Shown here in pieces: positions 39,586-48,978 of a stretch of 64,000 nucleotides of DNA. The position numbers and the translations under genes are program-made. The stretch comes from Amylibacter sp. (GTDB lineage: Bacteria; Pseudomonadota; Alphaproteobacteria; Rhodobacterales; Rhodobacteraceae): contig JAJFHZ010000011.1 of assembly GCA_021775355.1 (NCBI GenBank), positions 48,251 to 112,250 of the forward strand, written 5' to 3'. Under the pieces are notes generated by a model. The model had not been told where the DNA came from and did not search any database. It was given only the letters and a program-made list of their open reading frames with translations. Position 1 is the first letter of the stretch; each line of letters starts with the position of its first letter.

Positions 39586-39671
39586 AATGTCAGTATATAA
39601 ACCAAGTGATTTCAATAAGTTAAGTACATGTCCCAGCTAGGACATTCGGGCTTGCACAGGCCTTTGATAGT

Positions 39672-39698
39672 AAAAAAGGCCGCCCAAAACAGACGACC
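39672..39698 (-). terminator. Rho-independent terminator after leuB
   Basis: Read on the minus strand, GGTCGTC pairs with GGCGGCC (7 base pairs, two of them G-U) around TGTTTTG and is followed by six T residues, 29 bases after the leuB stop. It overlaps a second inverted repeat (GGCCTTT/AAAGGCC) that could serve the plus strand, but that one lacks a T-run. Confidence 0.6.
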
Positions 39699-39726
39699 CA
39701 TTCCAAATTCATCCAACCAAAAACCC

Positions 39727-40833
39727 TTATAGGCTTGCTTCCAACTCCGCCAAAATCGCGTCACCCATCTGGCTTGTCGAAACTGGCGTGCCACCATCTG
39801 CCATCATCAAATCACCGGTGCGGATGCCTTTTGCCAGAACAGCCTCAACAGCACTTTCCAGACGTGTGGCTTCCTCACCCTGATCAAAGCTGTAGCGCAG
39901 GGCCATTGCGAAACTCAGGATACAAGCACATGGGTTGGCTTTGCCCTGGCCCATAATATCAGGCGCTGATCCGTGGACCGGTTCGTACATCGCTTTCGGG
40001 CGGCCATTTTCCATCGGTGCACCCAAAGATGCAGATGGCAACATGCCCAGTGACCCTGTCAGCATTGCTGCACAATCAGACAATAAATCACCAAACAGGT
40101 TGTCAGTCAGGATAACATCAAACTGTTTTGGCGCACGCACCAGTTGCATCGCACCCGCATCTGCATACATATGTGACAGTTCCACATCTGCATAATCGGC
40201 TGCATGCACTTCGGTCACAACATCGCGCCACAGAATGCCGCTTTCCATTACATTGGCTTTTTCCATTGAACAAACGCGGTTATCACGCTTGCGGGCCAAC
40301 TCAAACGCAGACCGTGCAACGCGGTCAATCTCATCTTCTGTATAACGTTGCGTATTAATGCCAACCCGTTTGCCATCTTCGATGAAAATACCGCGTGGTT
40401 CACCGAAATAAGAACCGGATGTCAATTCGCGCACGATCATAATATCCAGACCTGCGACCAGTTCTTTTTTCAGCGAAGAAAAATCCGCCAGCGCGTCAAA
40501 ACATTGTGCTGGGCGCAGGTTGGAAAACAGGTCCATTTCCTTGCGCAAACGCAAAAGCCCGCGTTCGGGTTTCACACTGAAATCTAGCTCATCGTATTTC
40601 GGTCCGCCCACGGCACCCAGCAAAACCGCATCCACCTCTTGCGCCTTGGCCATCGTGTCATCATGCAACGGTGTGCCGTGCTTGTCGTAAGCGGCGCCAC
40701 CCACCAGGTCTTCGGACACATCGAACGCCAGATCGCGTTTGTCACCATACCATGCAATAATACGCTGAACCTCAGCCATTACTTCCTGACCGATACCGTC
40801 ACCCGGCAAAATTAACAAAGATGGAGTATTCAT
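39727..40833 (-). CDS. leuB: 3-isopropylmalate dehydrogenase
   Basis: A 368-residue decarboxylating dehydrogenase of leucine synthesis. [11 protein letters not shown] carries substrate-binding residues, [15 protein letters not shown] and [15 protein letters not shown] the metal and catalytic Asp/Lys region. The ATG at 40833 follows an AGGGA site; an in-frame TTG further up is not needed. It is last in the leuC-leuD-membrane protein-leuB run and is preceded by a hairpin containing a 9-codon reading frame. Confidence 0.96.
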   Translation of the reverse strand: MNTPSLLILPGDGIGQEVMAEVQRIIAWYGDKRDLAFDVSEDLVGGAAYDKHGTPLHDDTMAKAQEVDAVLLGAVGGPKYDELDFSVKPERGLLRLRKEMDLFSNLRPAQCFDALADFSSLKKELVAGLDIMIVRELTSGSYFGEPRGIFIEDGKRVGINTQRYTEDEIDRVARSAFELARKRDNRVCSMEKANVMESGILWRDVVTEVHAADYADVELSHMYADAGAMQLVRAPKQFDVILTDNLFGDLLSDCAAMLTGSLGMLPSASLGAPMENGRPKAMYEPVHGSAPDIMGQGKANPCACILSFAMALRYSFDQGEEATRLESAVEAVLAKGIRTGDLMMADGGTPVSTSQMGDAILAELEASL

Positions 40834-40847
40834 AGCGCAAATCCCTT

Positions 40848-40877
40848 TTATGCAGATGCCCAACGGGTAATCTGCAT
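40848..40877 (-). promoter_or_regulatory. leuB leader hairpin with 9-codon reading frame
   Basis: ATGCAGAT and ATCTGCAT (8 base pairs) enclose CCC/GGG and a short loop, a stem of about 11-12 pairs. On the minus strand the stem spells a complete frame, MQITRWASA, whose TAA lies 14 bases before the leuB start. The stem sits just upstream of the leuB ribosome-binding site, so translation of leuB could depend on it. Confidence 0.4.
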
Positions 40878-40917
40878 GACGGATTTGGTCAAGCTTATAG
40901 GCACATTTTATTAAGGA

Positions 40918-41724
40918 TCAGACAGGAACCCAATGCCCCTTATCACCACGCGTCATTGCAACTTTTGCCAATGCAGCGGCGCGCATAAGATAAATCGCAG
41001 GTAAATAAATCCAAATTGCAGTGACCCAAGCAACCGCAATCGGTGCCAAAACCCCGTCGGTTGAAAACCAAACCATGGAAACATCAACCGCAGTGGGGCC
41101 GAATAAGGGGATTAAAAAAGCTATAAGCATACTGGCAAATGCCGAGTTTATCAGCCTTTCCTGCAAGCTTGATACATCATAGGATTTATATGTCGGCATA
41201 TTCAACCACATATTAAAATCTTCGCCGGCAAATCGTAAAATGTTTGTAAAGACCGCAAAGCAAAAAACCAAAACGCATGCCGTACTGATCATCACATTAA
41301 ATGCAATTGCCTGGGCAATGGCCTCGTGCAGGGCAGCATCATTGCCGGATAGAGTCTTGGCCACAATCGTAATCGGGCTGTATTTATAATCCATTAACGC
41401 AAAAACATCGTGTCCAATGCCTGCTAATGTGCCGTTTAACACCTGCCCATCCAAGACAATTGAAATCAGATATGCTGGGGTCAGAACAAGGGCCAGCAAC
41501 AACATGAACCTAATGCGGTTGTATGGTGCCGCATATCGAAATTCTATAACAGACGGGGTTGCAAAACCGTATTCGTAAATCACAAACACTGCAGCAATCG
41601 TCGCGACGATGCGCGTAAATTCCAATCCTGATTGTGTTATTCCCGTCAGTAAGAACGCAGGTAGCATCACTAAGATTGCTACAATTATTGCCCTTACAGC
41701 TGCCCCTGTAAGTCTTAAAATCAC
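40918..41724 (-). CDS. Uncharacterised six-helix membrane protein in the leu cluster
   Basis: A 268-residue protein with six predicted membrane helices (around residues 10-30, 38-57, 73-93, 140-165, 190-213, 230-258) and one soluble loop of about 40 residues after helix 3. I recognise no transporter or enzyme motif. It lies between leuD and leuB on the same strand, but leuD ends in a strong terminator and a promoter-like sequence lies before this gene, so it may be expressed separately and could start a transcript that continues into leuB, 85 bases on. Confidence 0.7.
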   Translation of the reverse strand: MILRLTGAAVRAIIVAILVMLPAFLLTGITQSGLEFTRIVATIAAVFVIYEYGFATPSVIEFRYAAPYNRIRFMLLLALVLTPAYLISIVLDGQVLNGTLAGIGHDVFALMDYKYSPITIVAKTLSGNDAALHEAIAQAIAFNVMISTACVLVFCFAVFTNILRFAGEDFNMWLNMPTYKSYDVSSLQERLINSAFASMLIAFLIPLFGPTAVDVSMVWFSTDGVLAPIAVAWVTAIWIYLPAIYLMRAAALAKVAMTRGDKGHWVPV

Positions 41725-41793
41725 TGCCTCATCCTCATGTTTTACTCTAGCGTTGAGAGTAATATCTGGCCTTTGTGCCTTATTATTGCCCTA

Positions 41794-41821
41794 ATTGTGG
41801 CAAAAAAGCCTTATTCGTCAA
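41794..41821 (-). promoter_or_regulatory. Promoter-like sequence for the membrane-protein gene
   Basis: On the minus strand TTGACG (41816-41821) and CACAAT (41794-41799) are 16 bases apart, a near-consensus sigma70-type pair. It lies 70 bases before the membrane-protein start and after the leuD terminator. Its spacer contains the 12-mer GGCTTTTTTGCC. Confidence 0.4.
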
Positions 41822-41884
41822 GCTTTTTATATATATTTGTTGGGATTCAGTAACTTTGCGTGCTTTCTTAATCAGCATTTTATT

Positions 41885-41909
41885 AAAAAAGGCCGCTAAA
41901 GAGCGGCCT
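41885..41909 (-). terminator. Rho-independent terminator after leuD
   Basis: A perfect 8-base-pair stem AGGCCGCT/AGCGGCCT closes a 4-base loop and, on the minus strand, is followed by six T residues. It begins 25 bases after the leuD stop codon. Confidence 0.88.
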
Positions 41910-41933
41910 AAAATCGCGTAATTACCCTGATTT

Positions 41934-42539
41934 TTATACCCAGGGCATAGTTTCAGTGTATTTTTCTTCGAATCTGTCAATGGCATCAACTTTTTGCATC
42001 GTCAGGCCAATATCGTCTAAACCATTCAACAAACAGTGCTTTTTAAAGGCATCAACTTCGAAGCCAAACACGGTTCCGTCTGTTGCGGACACTGTCTGGT
42101 TGTTCAAATCAACCGCGATACGTGCATTTTCACCTTTGCCGGCATCATCCATCAATGCGTCCACCGCCTCTTTGGGCAAAACCACCGGTAAAATACCGTT
42201 TTTGAAACAGTTGTTGTAAAAAATATCGGCAAAAGATGTTGAAATCACCACCTTCACACCGAAATCCCGTAACGCCCAAGGCGCATGTTCACGTGAAGAG
42301 CCGCAGCCAAAGTTGTCGCCCGCAACAATAATTTCGGCATTACGATACGCAGGTTGGTTCAACACGAAGTCGGCAATTTCATTGCCATCATCGTCATACC
42401 GCATTTCGTCAAACAGGTTCACACCCAGTCCGGAACGCTTGATGGTTTTCAAGAATTGCTTCGGAATGATCATATCCGTGTCGATATTGATCAGCGGCAT
42501 TGGAGCCGCAACACCCGATACGTTTTCAAACTTTTCCAT
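41934..42539 (-). CDS. leuD: 3-isopropylmalate dehydratase small subunit
   Basis: A 201-residue LeuD with the swivelling-domain signature [17 protein letters not shown] near residue 75. With LeuC it isomerises 2- to 3-isopropylmalate. Its ATG shares one base with the leuC stop, so the subunits are translationally coupled, and a terminator follows. Confidence 0.97.
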   Translation of the reverse strand: MEKFENVSGVAAPMPLINIDTDMIIPKQFLKTIKRSGLGVNLFDEMRYDDDGNEIADFVLNQPAYRNAEIIVAGDNFGCGSSREHAPWALRDFGVKVVISTSFADIFYNNCFKNGILPVVLPKEAVDALMDDAGKGENARIAVDLNNQTVSATDGTVFGFEVDAFKKHCLLNGLDDIGLTMQKVDAIDRFEEKYTETMPWV

Positions 42540-43954
42540 TATGCTGCTCCTTCAAAAGTACGAATATCCGTTAAATGGCCCGTTACAGCCGCTGCTGCCG
42601 CCATCGCAGGGCTTAGCAAATGCGTGCGCCCACCGCGACCTTGGCGACCTTCGAAGTTACGGTTTGATGTGGCCGCACAACGTTCGCCCGGTGCCAACTG
42701 ATCCGGGTTCATCGCCAGACACATGGAACACCCTGCCATGCGCCATTCAAAACCTGCTTCTATAAAAATATTGGCTAAGCCTTCTTCTTCGGCTTGCGCA
42801 CGCACCAGTCCGGAACCGGGCACAACCATCGCGCGCATACCGTCTTTGATCTTATGACCTTTCAGCACCGCCGCCGCCGCACGCAGATCTTCGATGCGCC
42901 CGTTGGTGCAAGACCCGATAAACACCGTATCAATCGCTACGTCTGTCAGTTTCTGGCCCGCTTCAAGTCCCATATATTCCAATGATCGTGCAACAGCATC
43001 CACCTTGCCGCCTTCAAAATCACTTGGTGCGGGCACAATCGCATCAATCGGTAAAACATCCTCGGGTGAAGTGCCCCAAGTAACACTTGGTGCAATATCT
43101 TCACCTTTAAGCGTGATCACCATATCGAAATGTGCGCCCTCATCGGTAAACAGAGTTTTCCAATAGGTCATTGCTTTGTCCCAATCGGCATCACTTGGCG
43201 CGTGCGGGCGGCCTTTGACGTAATCATAGGTCTTTTGGTCAGGTGCAATCAGCCCGGCGCGCGCACCGCCCTCAATAGCCATATTGCAAACGGTCATGCG
43301 CCCTTCCATAGACAGCTCTTCAATGGCTTGGCCGCAATATTCAATCACATAGCCCGTGCCACCGGCCGTACCGGTTTCACCAATGATGGTCATTGTAATG
43401 TCTTTGGCGGTGACACCGGGGCGCAAAGAGCCGGTAATCTCAACCTTCATGTTTTTCGACTTTTTCTGGATCAAGGTCTGCGTCGCCAGAACATGTTCCA
43501 CCTCGGACGTGCCAATCCCATGCGCCAACGCACCAAACGCACCGTGTGTGGCCGTGTGGCTGTCGCCACAAACAACGGTCATACCGGGTAAAGTCCAGCC
43601 CTGTTCAGGGCCAACGATATGCACGATACCTTGGCGCACATCGGATACAGGATAATAGTGAATGCCGAAATCCTTGGCGTTCTTATCAAGCGCTTCCACC
43701 TGAATGCGGCTTTCTTCGTTTTCAATCCCGTTCACACGGTCCAGCGTTGTGGGAACGTTGTGATCAGGCACTGCTATAGTCTTTTCAGGTGCACGCACGG
43801 TACGCCCCGACATGCGCAGCCCCTCAAAGGCTTGTGGACTGGTCACTTCATGAACAAGATGCCGGTCAATATACAGCAAACATGTGCCGTCATCGGCTTC
43901 ATGCGCCAGATGGGCATCCCAGATTTTATCATAGATTGTTTTAGGTGCGGACAT
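42539..43954 (-). CDS. leuC: 3-isopropylmalate dehydratase large subunit
   Basis: A 471-residue aconitase-fold protein. The [4Fe-4S] cysteines are visible in [12 protein letters not shown] near residue 350 and [10 protein letters not shown] near residue 410; [19 protein letters not shown] near residue 130 is also conserved. GGGAGG 6-7 bases upstream supports the start. A short reading frame and hairpins lie just upstream and may control it. Confidence 0.97.
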   Translation of the reverse strand: MSAPKTIYDKIWDAHLAHEADDGTCLLYIDRHLVHEVTSPQAFEGLRMSGRTVRAPEKTIAVPDHNVPTTLDRVNGIENEESRIQVEALDKNAKDFGIHYYPVSDVRQGIVHIVGPEQGWTLPGMTVVCGDSHTATHGAFGALAHGIGTSEVEHVLATQTLIQKKSKNMKVEITGSLRPGVTAKDITMTIIGETGTAGGTGYVIEYCGQAIEELSMEGRMTVCNMAIEGGARAGLIAPDQKTYDYVKGRPHAPSDADWDKAMTYWKTLFTDEGAHFDMVITLKGEDIAPSVTWGTSPEDVLPIDAIVPAPSDFEGGKVDAVARSLEYMGLEAGQKLTDVAIDTVFIGSCTNGRIEDLRAAAAVLKGHKIKDGMRAMVVPGSGLVRAQAEEEGLANIFIEAGFEWRMAGCSMCLAMNPDQLAPGERCAATSNRNFEGRQGRGGRTHLLSPAMAAAAAVTGHLTDIRTFEGAA

Positions 43955-44003
43955 TTTATCCTCCCGCGTATGGTTTTAAGATGTAGGTTGCAATGACAGG
44001 GGT

Positions 44004-44056
44004 CTGACTACAAGTCAGCAAGCAGTGAAAACTGCATGCCGTAGAACCGCCACGGC
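44004..44056. promoter_or_regulatory. Three consecutive hairpins in the leuC leader
   Basis: CTGACT/AGTCAG (44004-44018, loop ACA), GCAGT/ACTGC (44022-44035, loop GAAA) and GCCGT/ACGGC (44038-44056, 9-base loop) follow each other with almost no gap. All lie in the 230-base interval between divergent leuC and the second mscS gene. None has a T-run, so any control would be translational or by an alternative structure rather than simple attenuation. Confidence 0.45.
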
Positions 44057-44094
44057 AGGCGCGCTTTATCATCCATGTCAAAAAGAATTTCCAT
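44008..44094 (-). CDS. 28-codon leader-like reading frame upstream of leuC
   Basis: A complete frame reads from ATG at 44094 (a second ATG at 44076) to TAG at 44008-44010, giving a 28-residue peptide with 14 residues shared by both starts that include RLPWRFYGMQ and end SLLADL. Four of its codons are Leu beyond residue 4, three of them in the last six. The stop lies 53 bases before leuC on the same strand, and the 3' half overlaps three hairpins. It could be a leader peptide or a tiny protein; chance cannot be excluded. Its ribosome-binding site is weak. Confidence 0.35.
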   Translation of the reverse strand: MEILFDMDDKARLPWRFYGMQFSLLADL

Positions 44095-44184
44095 CTTACC
44101 CATCTATCTGCGAATCATTTTGTAAGCAAGCACTGGAAAAAGGCACGTGGAACACATACGGTATGACAAAAGGGACGATTATTC

Positions 44185-45528
44185 ATGGATCCACTCGGCA
44201 AAACAGAAGTCCTGACATCGGCACAAGAGTTTTTGCAGGAACTGTTGAAGCTTGGTGTTCGCCTTACCTCTCCATGGGCATTATACCAGCTTGTTATCAT
44301 CGTGAGCATTGCCGTTTTTTGCAACGTACTTGCCCGTGTAATCATGCCCCACTGTTCCAAATGGTGCGAAGGGAAAGAGGGAATTTTAAAGCACCTTTCC
44401 GTTGTTATTCTTGATGTTCACCGCAGATTATCGCTTGCTTTCTATATTGTGGTTGCTTTCACGGTTGTAACCATCATGCAAACTATCACATGGCCCAGCC
44501 GCTCTTTTTTTATTGGTCTGTCGGCTGAACTGGCCATCTCATGGCTGCTGATTTCAGTCATCAGTTCTTTCATCAAAAACGGCCCATTGCGTGCGCTTGT
44601 CACTTGGTTTGGCTGGATTATCGCTACGCTTCAGATCACGGACTTTCTGGAACCGACAAAAAACCTGCTGGACAGTTTAGCACTGGAAATTGGCGATACC
44701 AGACTATCCATCCTGATGGTTCTTATTGCCATATCGTCTTTGTTCGCCCTGTTCATCATGGCCAGCCTGATTTCCAAAACGGGTGCCAGAAAGATCAACC
44801 GTATTGATGATATGTCGCCTTCGATCAAGGTGTTGTTGATCAAAGCGCTACAAATCGGTCTTTACACCGCAGCCTTTCTATTAAGCTTGAAAGCAGTTGG
44901 TTTCGATCTAGGCAACCTTGCCGTCCTGTCTGGTGCCATTGGTCTTGGTATCGGGTTTGGTTTGCAAAAAATTGTGTCCAACCTGATCTCGGGCATCATC
45001 ATATTGCTGGATAAGTCCATCAAACCGGGCGATGTGATTTCACTGAATGACACGTTCGGCTGGATCACCAAACTGGGTGCACGCTATGCTTCCGTCACCA
45101 CACGCGATGGCCGCGAACATCTGATCCCGAACGAAGATTTCATCACCAGCCAAGTAATCAACTGGTCGCATTCATCCGATTTTGTTCGCCTAGATATTCA
45201 CTTTGGTGTCGATTATGATAGCAACCCGCATGAGGTCAAAAAACTCGCCGCCGCCGCACCCCTAACCGTTGACCGCGTGGTTAGCAATCCACCGCCCGTG
45301 GCCCATGTGGTGAACTTCGGCGACAGCTCAGTTGATTTCATCCTGCGCTTTTGGATACGTGATCCCAACAAAGGCCTGACCAATATTCGCGGTAACGTCT
45401 ATCTGGCGCTGTGGGATACATTGCAGGAAAACAATATCGACATTCCTTATCCACGGCGTGAAATTACGATGTTGGGAACGGGGGATGATACGCAAACGAT
45501 TGCAAAACCTCCCCGCATTGATGACTAA
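44185..45528 (+). CDS. MscS-family mechanosensitive ion channel (second copy)
   Basis: A 447-residue channel. Several N-terminal membrane helices precede the pore helix SGAIGLGIGFGLQKI near residue 255 and the beta domain (KPGDVISLNDTFGWITKLG). The pore region is similar to the channel at 5422, but the rest differs, so they are paralogues rather than a recent duplication. The stop shares CTAA with the convergent asparaginase gene. Confidence 0.9.
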   Translation: MDPLGKTEVLTSAQEFLQELLKLGVRLTSPWALYQLVIIVSIAVFCNVLARVIMPHCSKWCEGKEGILKHLSVVILDVHRRLSLAFYIVVAFTVVTIMQTITWPSRSFFIGLSAELAISWLLISVISSFIKNGPLRALVTWFGWIIATLQITDFLEPTKNLLDSLALEIGDTRLSILMVLIAISSLFALFIMASLISKTGARKINRIDDMSPSIKVLLIKALQIGLYTAAFLLSLKAVGFDLGNLAVLSGAIGLGIGFGLQKIVSNLISGIIILLDKSIKPGDVISLNDTFGWITKLGARYASVTTRDGREHLIPNEDFITSQVINWSHSSDFVRLDIHFGVDYDSNPHEVKKLAAAAPLTVDRVVSNPPPVAHVVNFGDSSVDFILRFWIRDPNKGLTNIRGNVYLALWDTLQENNIDIPYPRREITMLGTGDDTQTIAKPPRIDD

Positions 45529-46538
45529 AGTTTAGCCCCACCCTGATAAACCGCTTCACTCGGCCGAATAGTCCCCACAGAAAAATCATTGCAATTGCGC
45601 TGGTCGTGAAACAGATATTTCTGCACCAGTGGATGTGCGGCATCAGCTACGCCCAAGCGCACCAACAGTGCGGTAATGGCACATTCCGATGCCCGTGTGG
45701 CGCCGTCTTCGATCTTCAATGCAACACCGATACCGCGTTCGGGGATGATTGCTGCAAACACGCCTTCTGCCCCGGTTTTTATCGCAACCTTGCCGTCCAT
45801 CGCCCGCATCAGTTCGGTGCAGGCTCGCATTTCACCCGCAACCAGTTCGGGATGTTTGCCCATCGCGGAAACCAGCGTTTTTGCCGCCTCTTTGCGCACA
45901 GCCCCCAGCCCGGATGGGTCAGCCATGCGGGCCAGTGCACGGGCAAATCCAGTCAAGGTCAGTGCAAAATTCGGCGCCGAACAGCCGTCAATCGCATAGC
46001 CTTGAGTTTCTTCGCCCGCCATATCCTCTATCGCCGTTTTCACTGCAACTTGCACGGGATGGTCTATTTCAAGATATTCAGATCCGCCGCCCAGATGTTT
46101 ATTCAGGGTTAAAAATCCGGAATGCTTGCCCGAACAATTGTTATGGGTCTGGTCAAAACAATGATTGCCGCAAAGCAGGCCTTTCATCGCCTCTTCATCT
46201 TTGGGCATATGCCCGCCACAGCGCAAATCCGACTCGCTCAACTCAAGCCCGTCCAGCCACTTGCTAACACGCCCAGTATGGATCAATGCCCCGTTATGCG
46301 ATGCGCAAGACAAAGCCAGATGTTCCGATGTCAGTCCAAAACGTTTGGCCGCACCGCTTTCAACCAAAGGCAGCGCTTGCAGCATTTTGCACGATGATCG
46401 CGGTAAAACCACTGCCGACGGGTTACCCCAACCGGCAAGCAAATCACCCTGTGTATCGCAAACCGCGATATGCCCGCGATGAACGCATTCCAAAAAATCC
46501 CCACGCCATATTTCTGCCACAATTTCCGAATGATCCAT
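45525..46538 (-). CDS. Asparaginase, Rhizobium etli type (AnsA family II)
   Basis: A 337-residue asparaginase of the class first described in Rhizobium etli, unrelated to the E. coli enzymes. Motifs: PRSSCKMLQALPL with the SxxK pair near residue 48, LSCASHNG near residue 78, and HNNCSGKHSGFL near residue 133. It hydrolyses asparagine to aspartate and ammonia, which could feed the asd and glutamate synthase pathways also in this window. Confidence 0.9.
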   Translation of the reverse strand: MDHSEIVAEIWRGDFLECVHRGHIAVCDTQGDLLAGWGNPSAVVLPRSSCKMLQALPLVESGAAKRFGLTSEHLALSCASHNGALIHTGRVSKWLDGLELSESDLRCGGHMPKDEEAMKGLLCGNHCFDQTHNNCSGKHSGFLTLNKHLGGGSEYLEIDHPVQVAVKTAIEDMAGEETQGYAIDGCSAPNFALTLTGFARALARMADPSGLGAVRKEAAKTLVSAMGKHPELVAGEMRACTELMRAMDGKVAIKTGAEGVFAAIIPERGIGVALKIEDGATRASECAITALLVRLGVADAAHPLVQKYLFHDQRNCNDFSVGTIRPSEAVYQGGAKL

Positions 46539-46707
46539 TTGTTTTCCACTTATAACGACAATAATCCGCCGATTTTAAAGGTTTATACTTTGCCTACTGG
46601 CTATATTTACCGATCTTATTCTAGTATGTTGCCACAACATCAACACAATTCCGTCCTATTTTGGGCGGAAGAGGCAAGAAATAACAGCTTGGAGGCTGTA
46701 AGGCAAA

Positions 46708-47235
46708 ATGAAAAGAGCAATAGCATTGACATGCGGCATAACCGCAGCAGTGTCCTTTAATACAACACCCCTATCAGCGCAAACCTCGACAAATGTTGTG
46801 GATTCTAAATCGGACTGGTCAGTGTTTGTTGAAAATGAACCGCGCAGATGTTGGATCGTGTCAAAACCCACAAAAACTGTCAATATGCGCGGTGGAAAAC
46901 CCGTTGTAGTGAACCGCAGTGACATCCGGTTCTTCGTGACCTATCTGCCGGCGAATAGCGTGCAAGGCGAAGTTTCCTTTACCGGCGGCTACCCGTTCAA
47001 ACCGGATACGCCCGTAACTTTGACCGTTGGATCGTCAACTTACAACATGTACCCCGATGGCGAATACGCTTGGCCTGAATCCGCTGCCGTTGACACTAAA
47101 ATCAGATCATCCCTGAAACGCGGCGCATCTGCAGTAGTTAAAGCGCAAAGCGCACGTGGAACACAAACAACCGACTCGTTTTCGCTTGTCGGCTTTACTG
47201 CAGCGTTAGCCGAAGCGGAAAAACGCTGTAAGTAA
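46708..47235 (+). CDS. IalB-family secreted protein
   Basis: A 175-residue protein with a signal peptide (cleavage near PLSAQT, about residue 25) and the pattern of the invasion-associated locus B family: DWSVFVENEPRRCWI at the mature start, a central beta region, and a terminal Cys. In Bartonella IalB is linked to erythrocyte entry, but relatives are common in free-living alphaproteobacteria, where the role is unknown. GGAGG 18 bases upstream is rather far for a ribosome site. A terminator follows. Confidence 0.8.
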   Translation: MKRAIALTCGITAAVSFNTTPLSAQTSTNVVDSKSDWSVFVENEPRRCWIVSKPTKTVNMRGGKPVVVNRSDIRFFVTYLPANSVQGEVSFTGGYPFKPDTPVTLTVGSSTYNMYPDGEYAWPESAAVDTKIRSSLKRGASAVVKAQSARGTQTTDSFSLVGFTAALAEAEKRCK

Positions 47236-47266
47236 CGGTTTAGCTTTCCACATTTATGTTATACTA

Positions 47267-47294
47267 GCCCCGAAACCCCGTTTTGGGGCTTTTC
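47267..47294 (+). terminator. Rho-independent terminator after the IalB-family gene
   Basis: AGCCCC pairs with GGGGCT around a 13-base loop and is followed by TTT, 31 bases after the stop and 18 bases before rlmN. Confidence 0.65.
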
Positions 47295-47311
47295 AATAGC
47301 AGGCCATCGTA

Positions 47312-48475
47312 ATGAGCACACCGATAACACACGACGTAACAACCGTTCCACGCAAGTTGGATACAGACGCTAAACCCAATCTTATAGGTCTGGGGCGTGA
47401 TGCGCTAAAGGCGGCCTTCGCGGAAATCGGTACGCCTGAAAAGCAACTGAAAATGCGGGTTAATCAGGTTTGGGGCTGGATGTACCAAAAAGGCGTTACA
47501 TCATTCAGCGACATGACAAACCTGTCAAAAGACTTCCGTGCGGTATTGGAAGAACACTTTCAGATCACGCGCCCTGAAATTATCACACGTCAAATCTCTG
47601 CTGACGGAACCCGCAAATACCTGCTGCGTATTGCGGGCGGGCATGAGGTGGAAGCGGTCTATATCCCCGAAACCAATCGCGGCACTTTGTGCATCTCATC
47701 CCAAATCGGCTGCACTTTAACTTGTCCATTTTGCCATACAGGTACACAAAAACTGGTGCGCAACCTGACAGCCGGCGAAATTGTTAACCAAATTTTGATT
47801 ACGCGTGATGATCTGGAAGAATGGGGCAAACCTGCCGGCGACAAACGCCTGATTTCCAACATTGTCCTGATGGGTATGGGCGAACCTTTGTACAATACCG
47901 ACAATGTCCGCGATGCGATGCTGATAGCGATGGACAATGAAGGTATATCGCTATCGCGACGCCGCATCACCCTGTCGACCAGCGGTGTTGTGCCTGAAAT
48001 TATTCGTGCGGGTGCTGAAATCGGTTGCATGTTGGCGATCAGTTTTCATGCCACCACGGATGAAGTACGCGATGTATTGGTGCCTATAAACCGCAAACAC
48101 AAAATCGCCGAACTGTTGCAAGCCTGTCGCGATTACCCGCGCCTGTCCAACTCTGAACGCATTACTTTTGAATATGTCATGTTGAAGGATGTAAATGACA
48201 GCGATGCCGATGCGCGCCGCCTGGTTAAACTGATTTCCGGCATTCCCGCCAAGATCAATCTAATTCCGTTTAACCCTTGGCCCGGATCACCTTATGACCG
48301 TTCCGATTGGGACCGGATTGAGGCATTTGCCGAAATTGTGAACGACGCAGGCTACGCAAGCCCTATACGAACCCCCCGTGGTGAGGATATAATGGCTGCA
48401 TGCGGTCAACTGAAAAGCGCAACGGAACGACAAAGAAAGTCGGCTAAAAAGATTGCGCAAGAAACGGGGATGTAA
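47312..48475 (+). CDS. rlmN: 23S rRNA (adenine-2503-C2)-methyltransferase
   Basis: A 387-residue radical-SAM enzyme. The cluster motif is CTLTCPFC near residue 138, followed by the SAM-binding LMGMGEPL, and the second catalytic Cys is in [11 protein letters not shown] near residue 365. RlmN methylates A2503 of 23S rRNA and A37 of some tRNAs. The L,D-transpeptidase gene starts 2 bases after its stop. Confidence 0.96.
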   Translation: MSTPITHDVTTVPRKLDTDAKPNLIGLGRDALKAAFAEIGTPEKQLKMRVNQVWGWMYQKGVTSFSDMTNLSKDFRAVLEEHFQITRPEIITRQISADGTRKYLLRIAGGHEVEAVYIPETNRGTLCISSQIGCTLTCPFCHTGTQKLVRNLTAGEIVNQILITRDDLEEWGKPAGDKRLISNIVLMGMGEPLYNTDNVRDAMLIAMDNEGISLSRRRITLSTSGVVPEIIRAGAEIGCMLAISFHATTDEVRDVLVPINRKHKIAELLQACRDYPRLSNSERITFEYVMLKDVNDSDADARRLVKLISGIPAKINLIPFNPWPGSPYDRSDWDRIEAFAEIVNDAGYASPIRTPRGEDIMAACGQLKSATERQRKSAKKIAQETGM

Positions 48476-48477
48476 CA

Positions 48478-48975
48478 ATGAAACGACGGGAATTTATTCC
48501 TTTAACGGCAAGTGTGTTGTTGTTATCTGCATGTGGCTCAAAGTTCAAAACATACAATGGCCCGCAAGTGACTAGAATTATTGTTGAAAAATCCACTCGT
48601 TCAATGTGGTTATTACACGAAACAAAAGTGCTTAAAAAATATGACGTAGATCTTGGTTTTGCCCCGCGTGGGCATAAGGAAATAGAAGGCGACGGGCGTA
48701 CACCCGAAGGCAGCTATTTCATCAACAGGCGTAACCCCAACAGCGCATTTCACCTAAGTCTTGGCATGTCCTATCCGAACGCAAAAGACATCGCACATGC
48801 CAAAGCAATGGGCAAAGATCCGGGCGGCGAGATTTTTATCCATGGCGGTCCCGTTTTATTTGGCGATCGCAGTAAGCCTGATTGGACAGCCGGCTGTATT
48901 TCCGTGACCAACAAAGAAATGGAAACAGTCTACGCTATGGTGCAAGACGGTACGCAAATAGATGTGTTGCCTTAG
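48478..48975 (+). CDS. L,D-transpeptidase family lipoprotein
   Basis: A 165-residue YkuD-domain protein with a lipoprotein signal (VLLLSAC, Cys19). The catalytic motif is EIFIHGG (His122) ... DWTAGCISV (Cys140). It should act in the periplasm on peptidoglycan cross-links, anchored to a membrane by the lipid. It is coupled to rlmN by proximity and converges with the CAP-domain gene, 3 bases apart. Confidence 0.88.
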   Translation: MKRREFIPLTASVLLLSACGSKFKTYNGPQVTRIIVEKSTRSMWLLHETKVLKKYDVDLGFAPRGHKEIEGDGRTPEGSYFINRRNPNSAFHLSLGMSYPNAKDIAHAKAMGKDPGGEIFIHGGPVLFGDRSKPDWTAGCISVTNKEMETVYAMVQDGTQIDVLP

Positions 48976-48978
48976 ATT

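Noticed and set aside
39629..39681. Inverted repeats TGTCC/GGACA and GGCCTTT/AAAGGCC after the indolepyruvate oxidoreductase gene
   Set aside because: Neither has a T-run on the plus strand, so I did not call a terminator for that gene.
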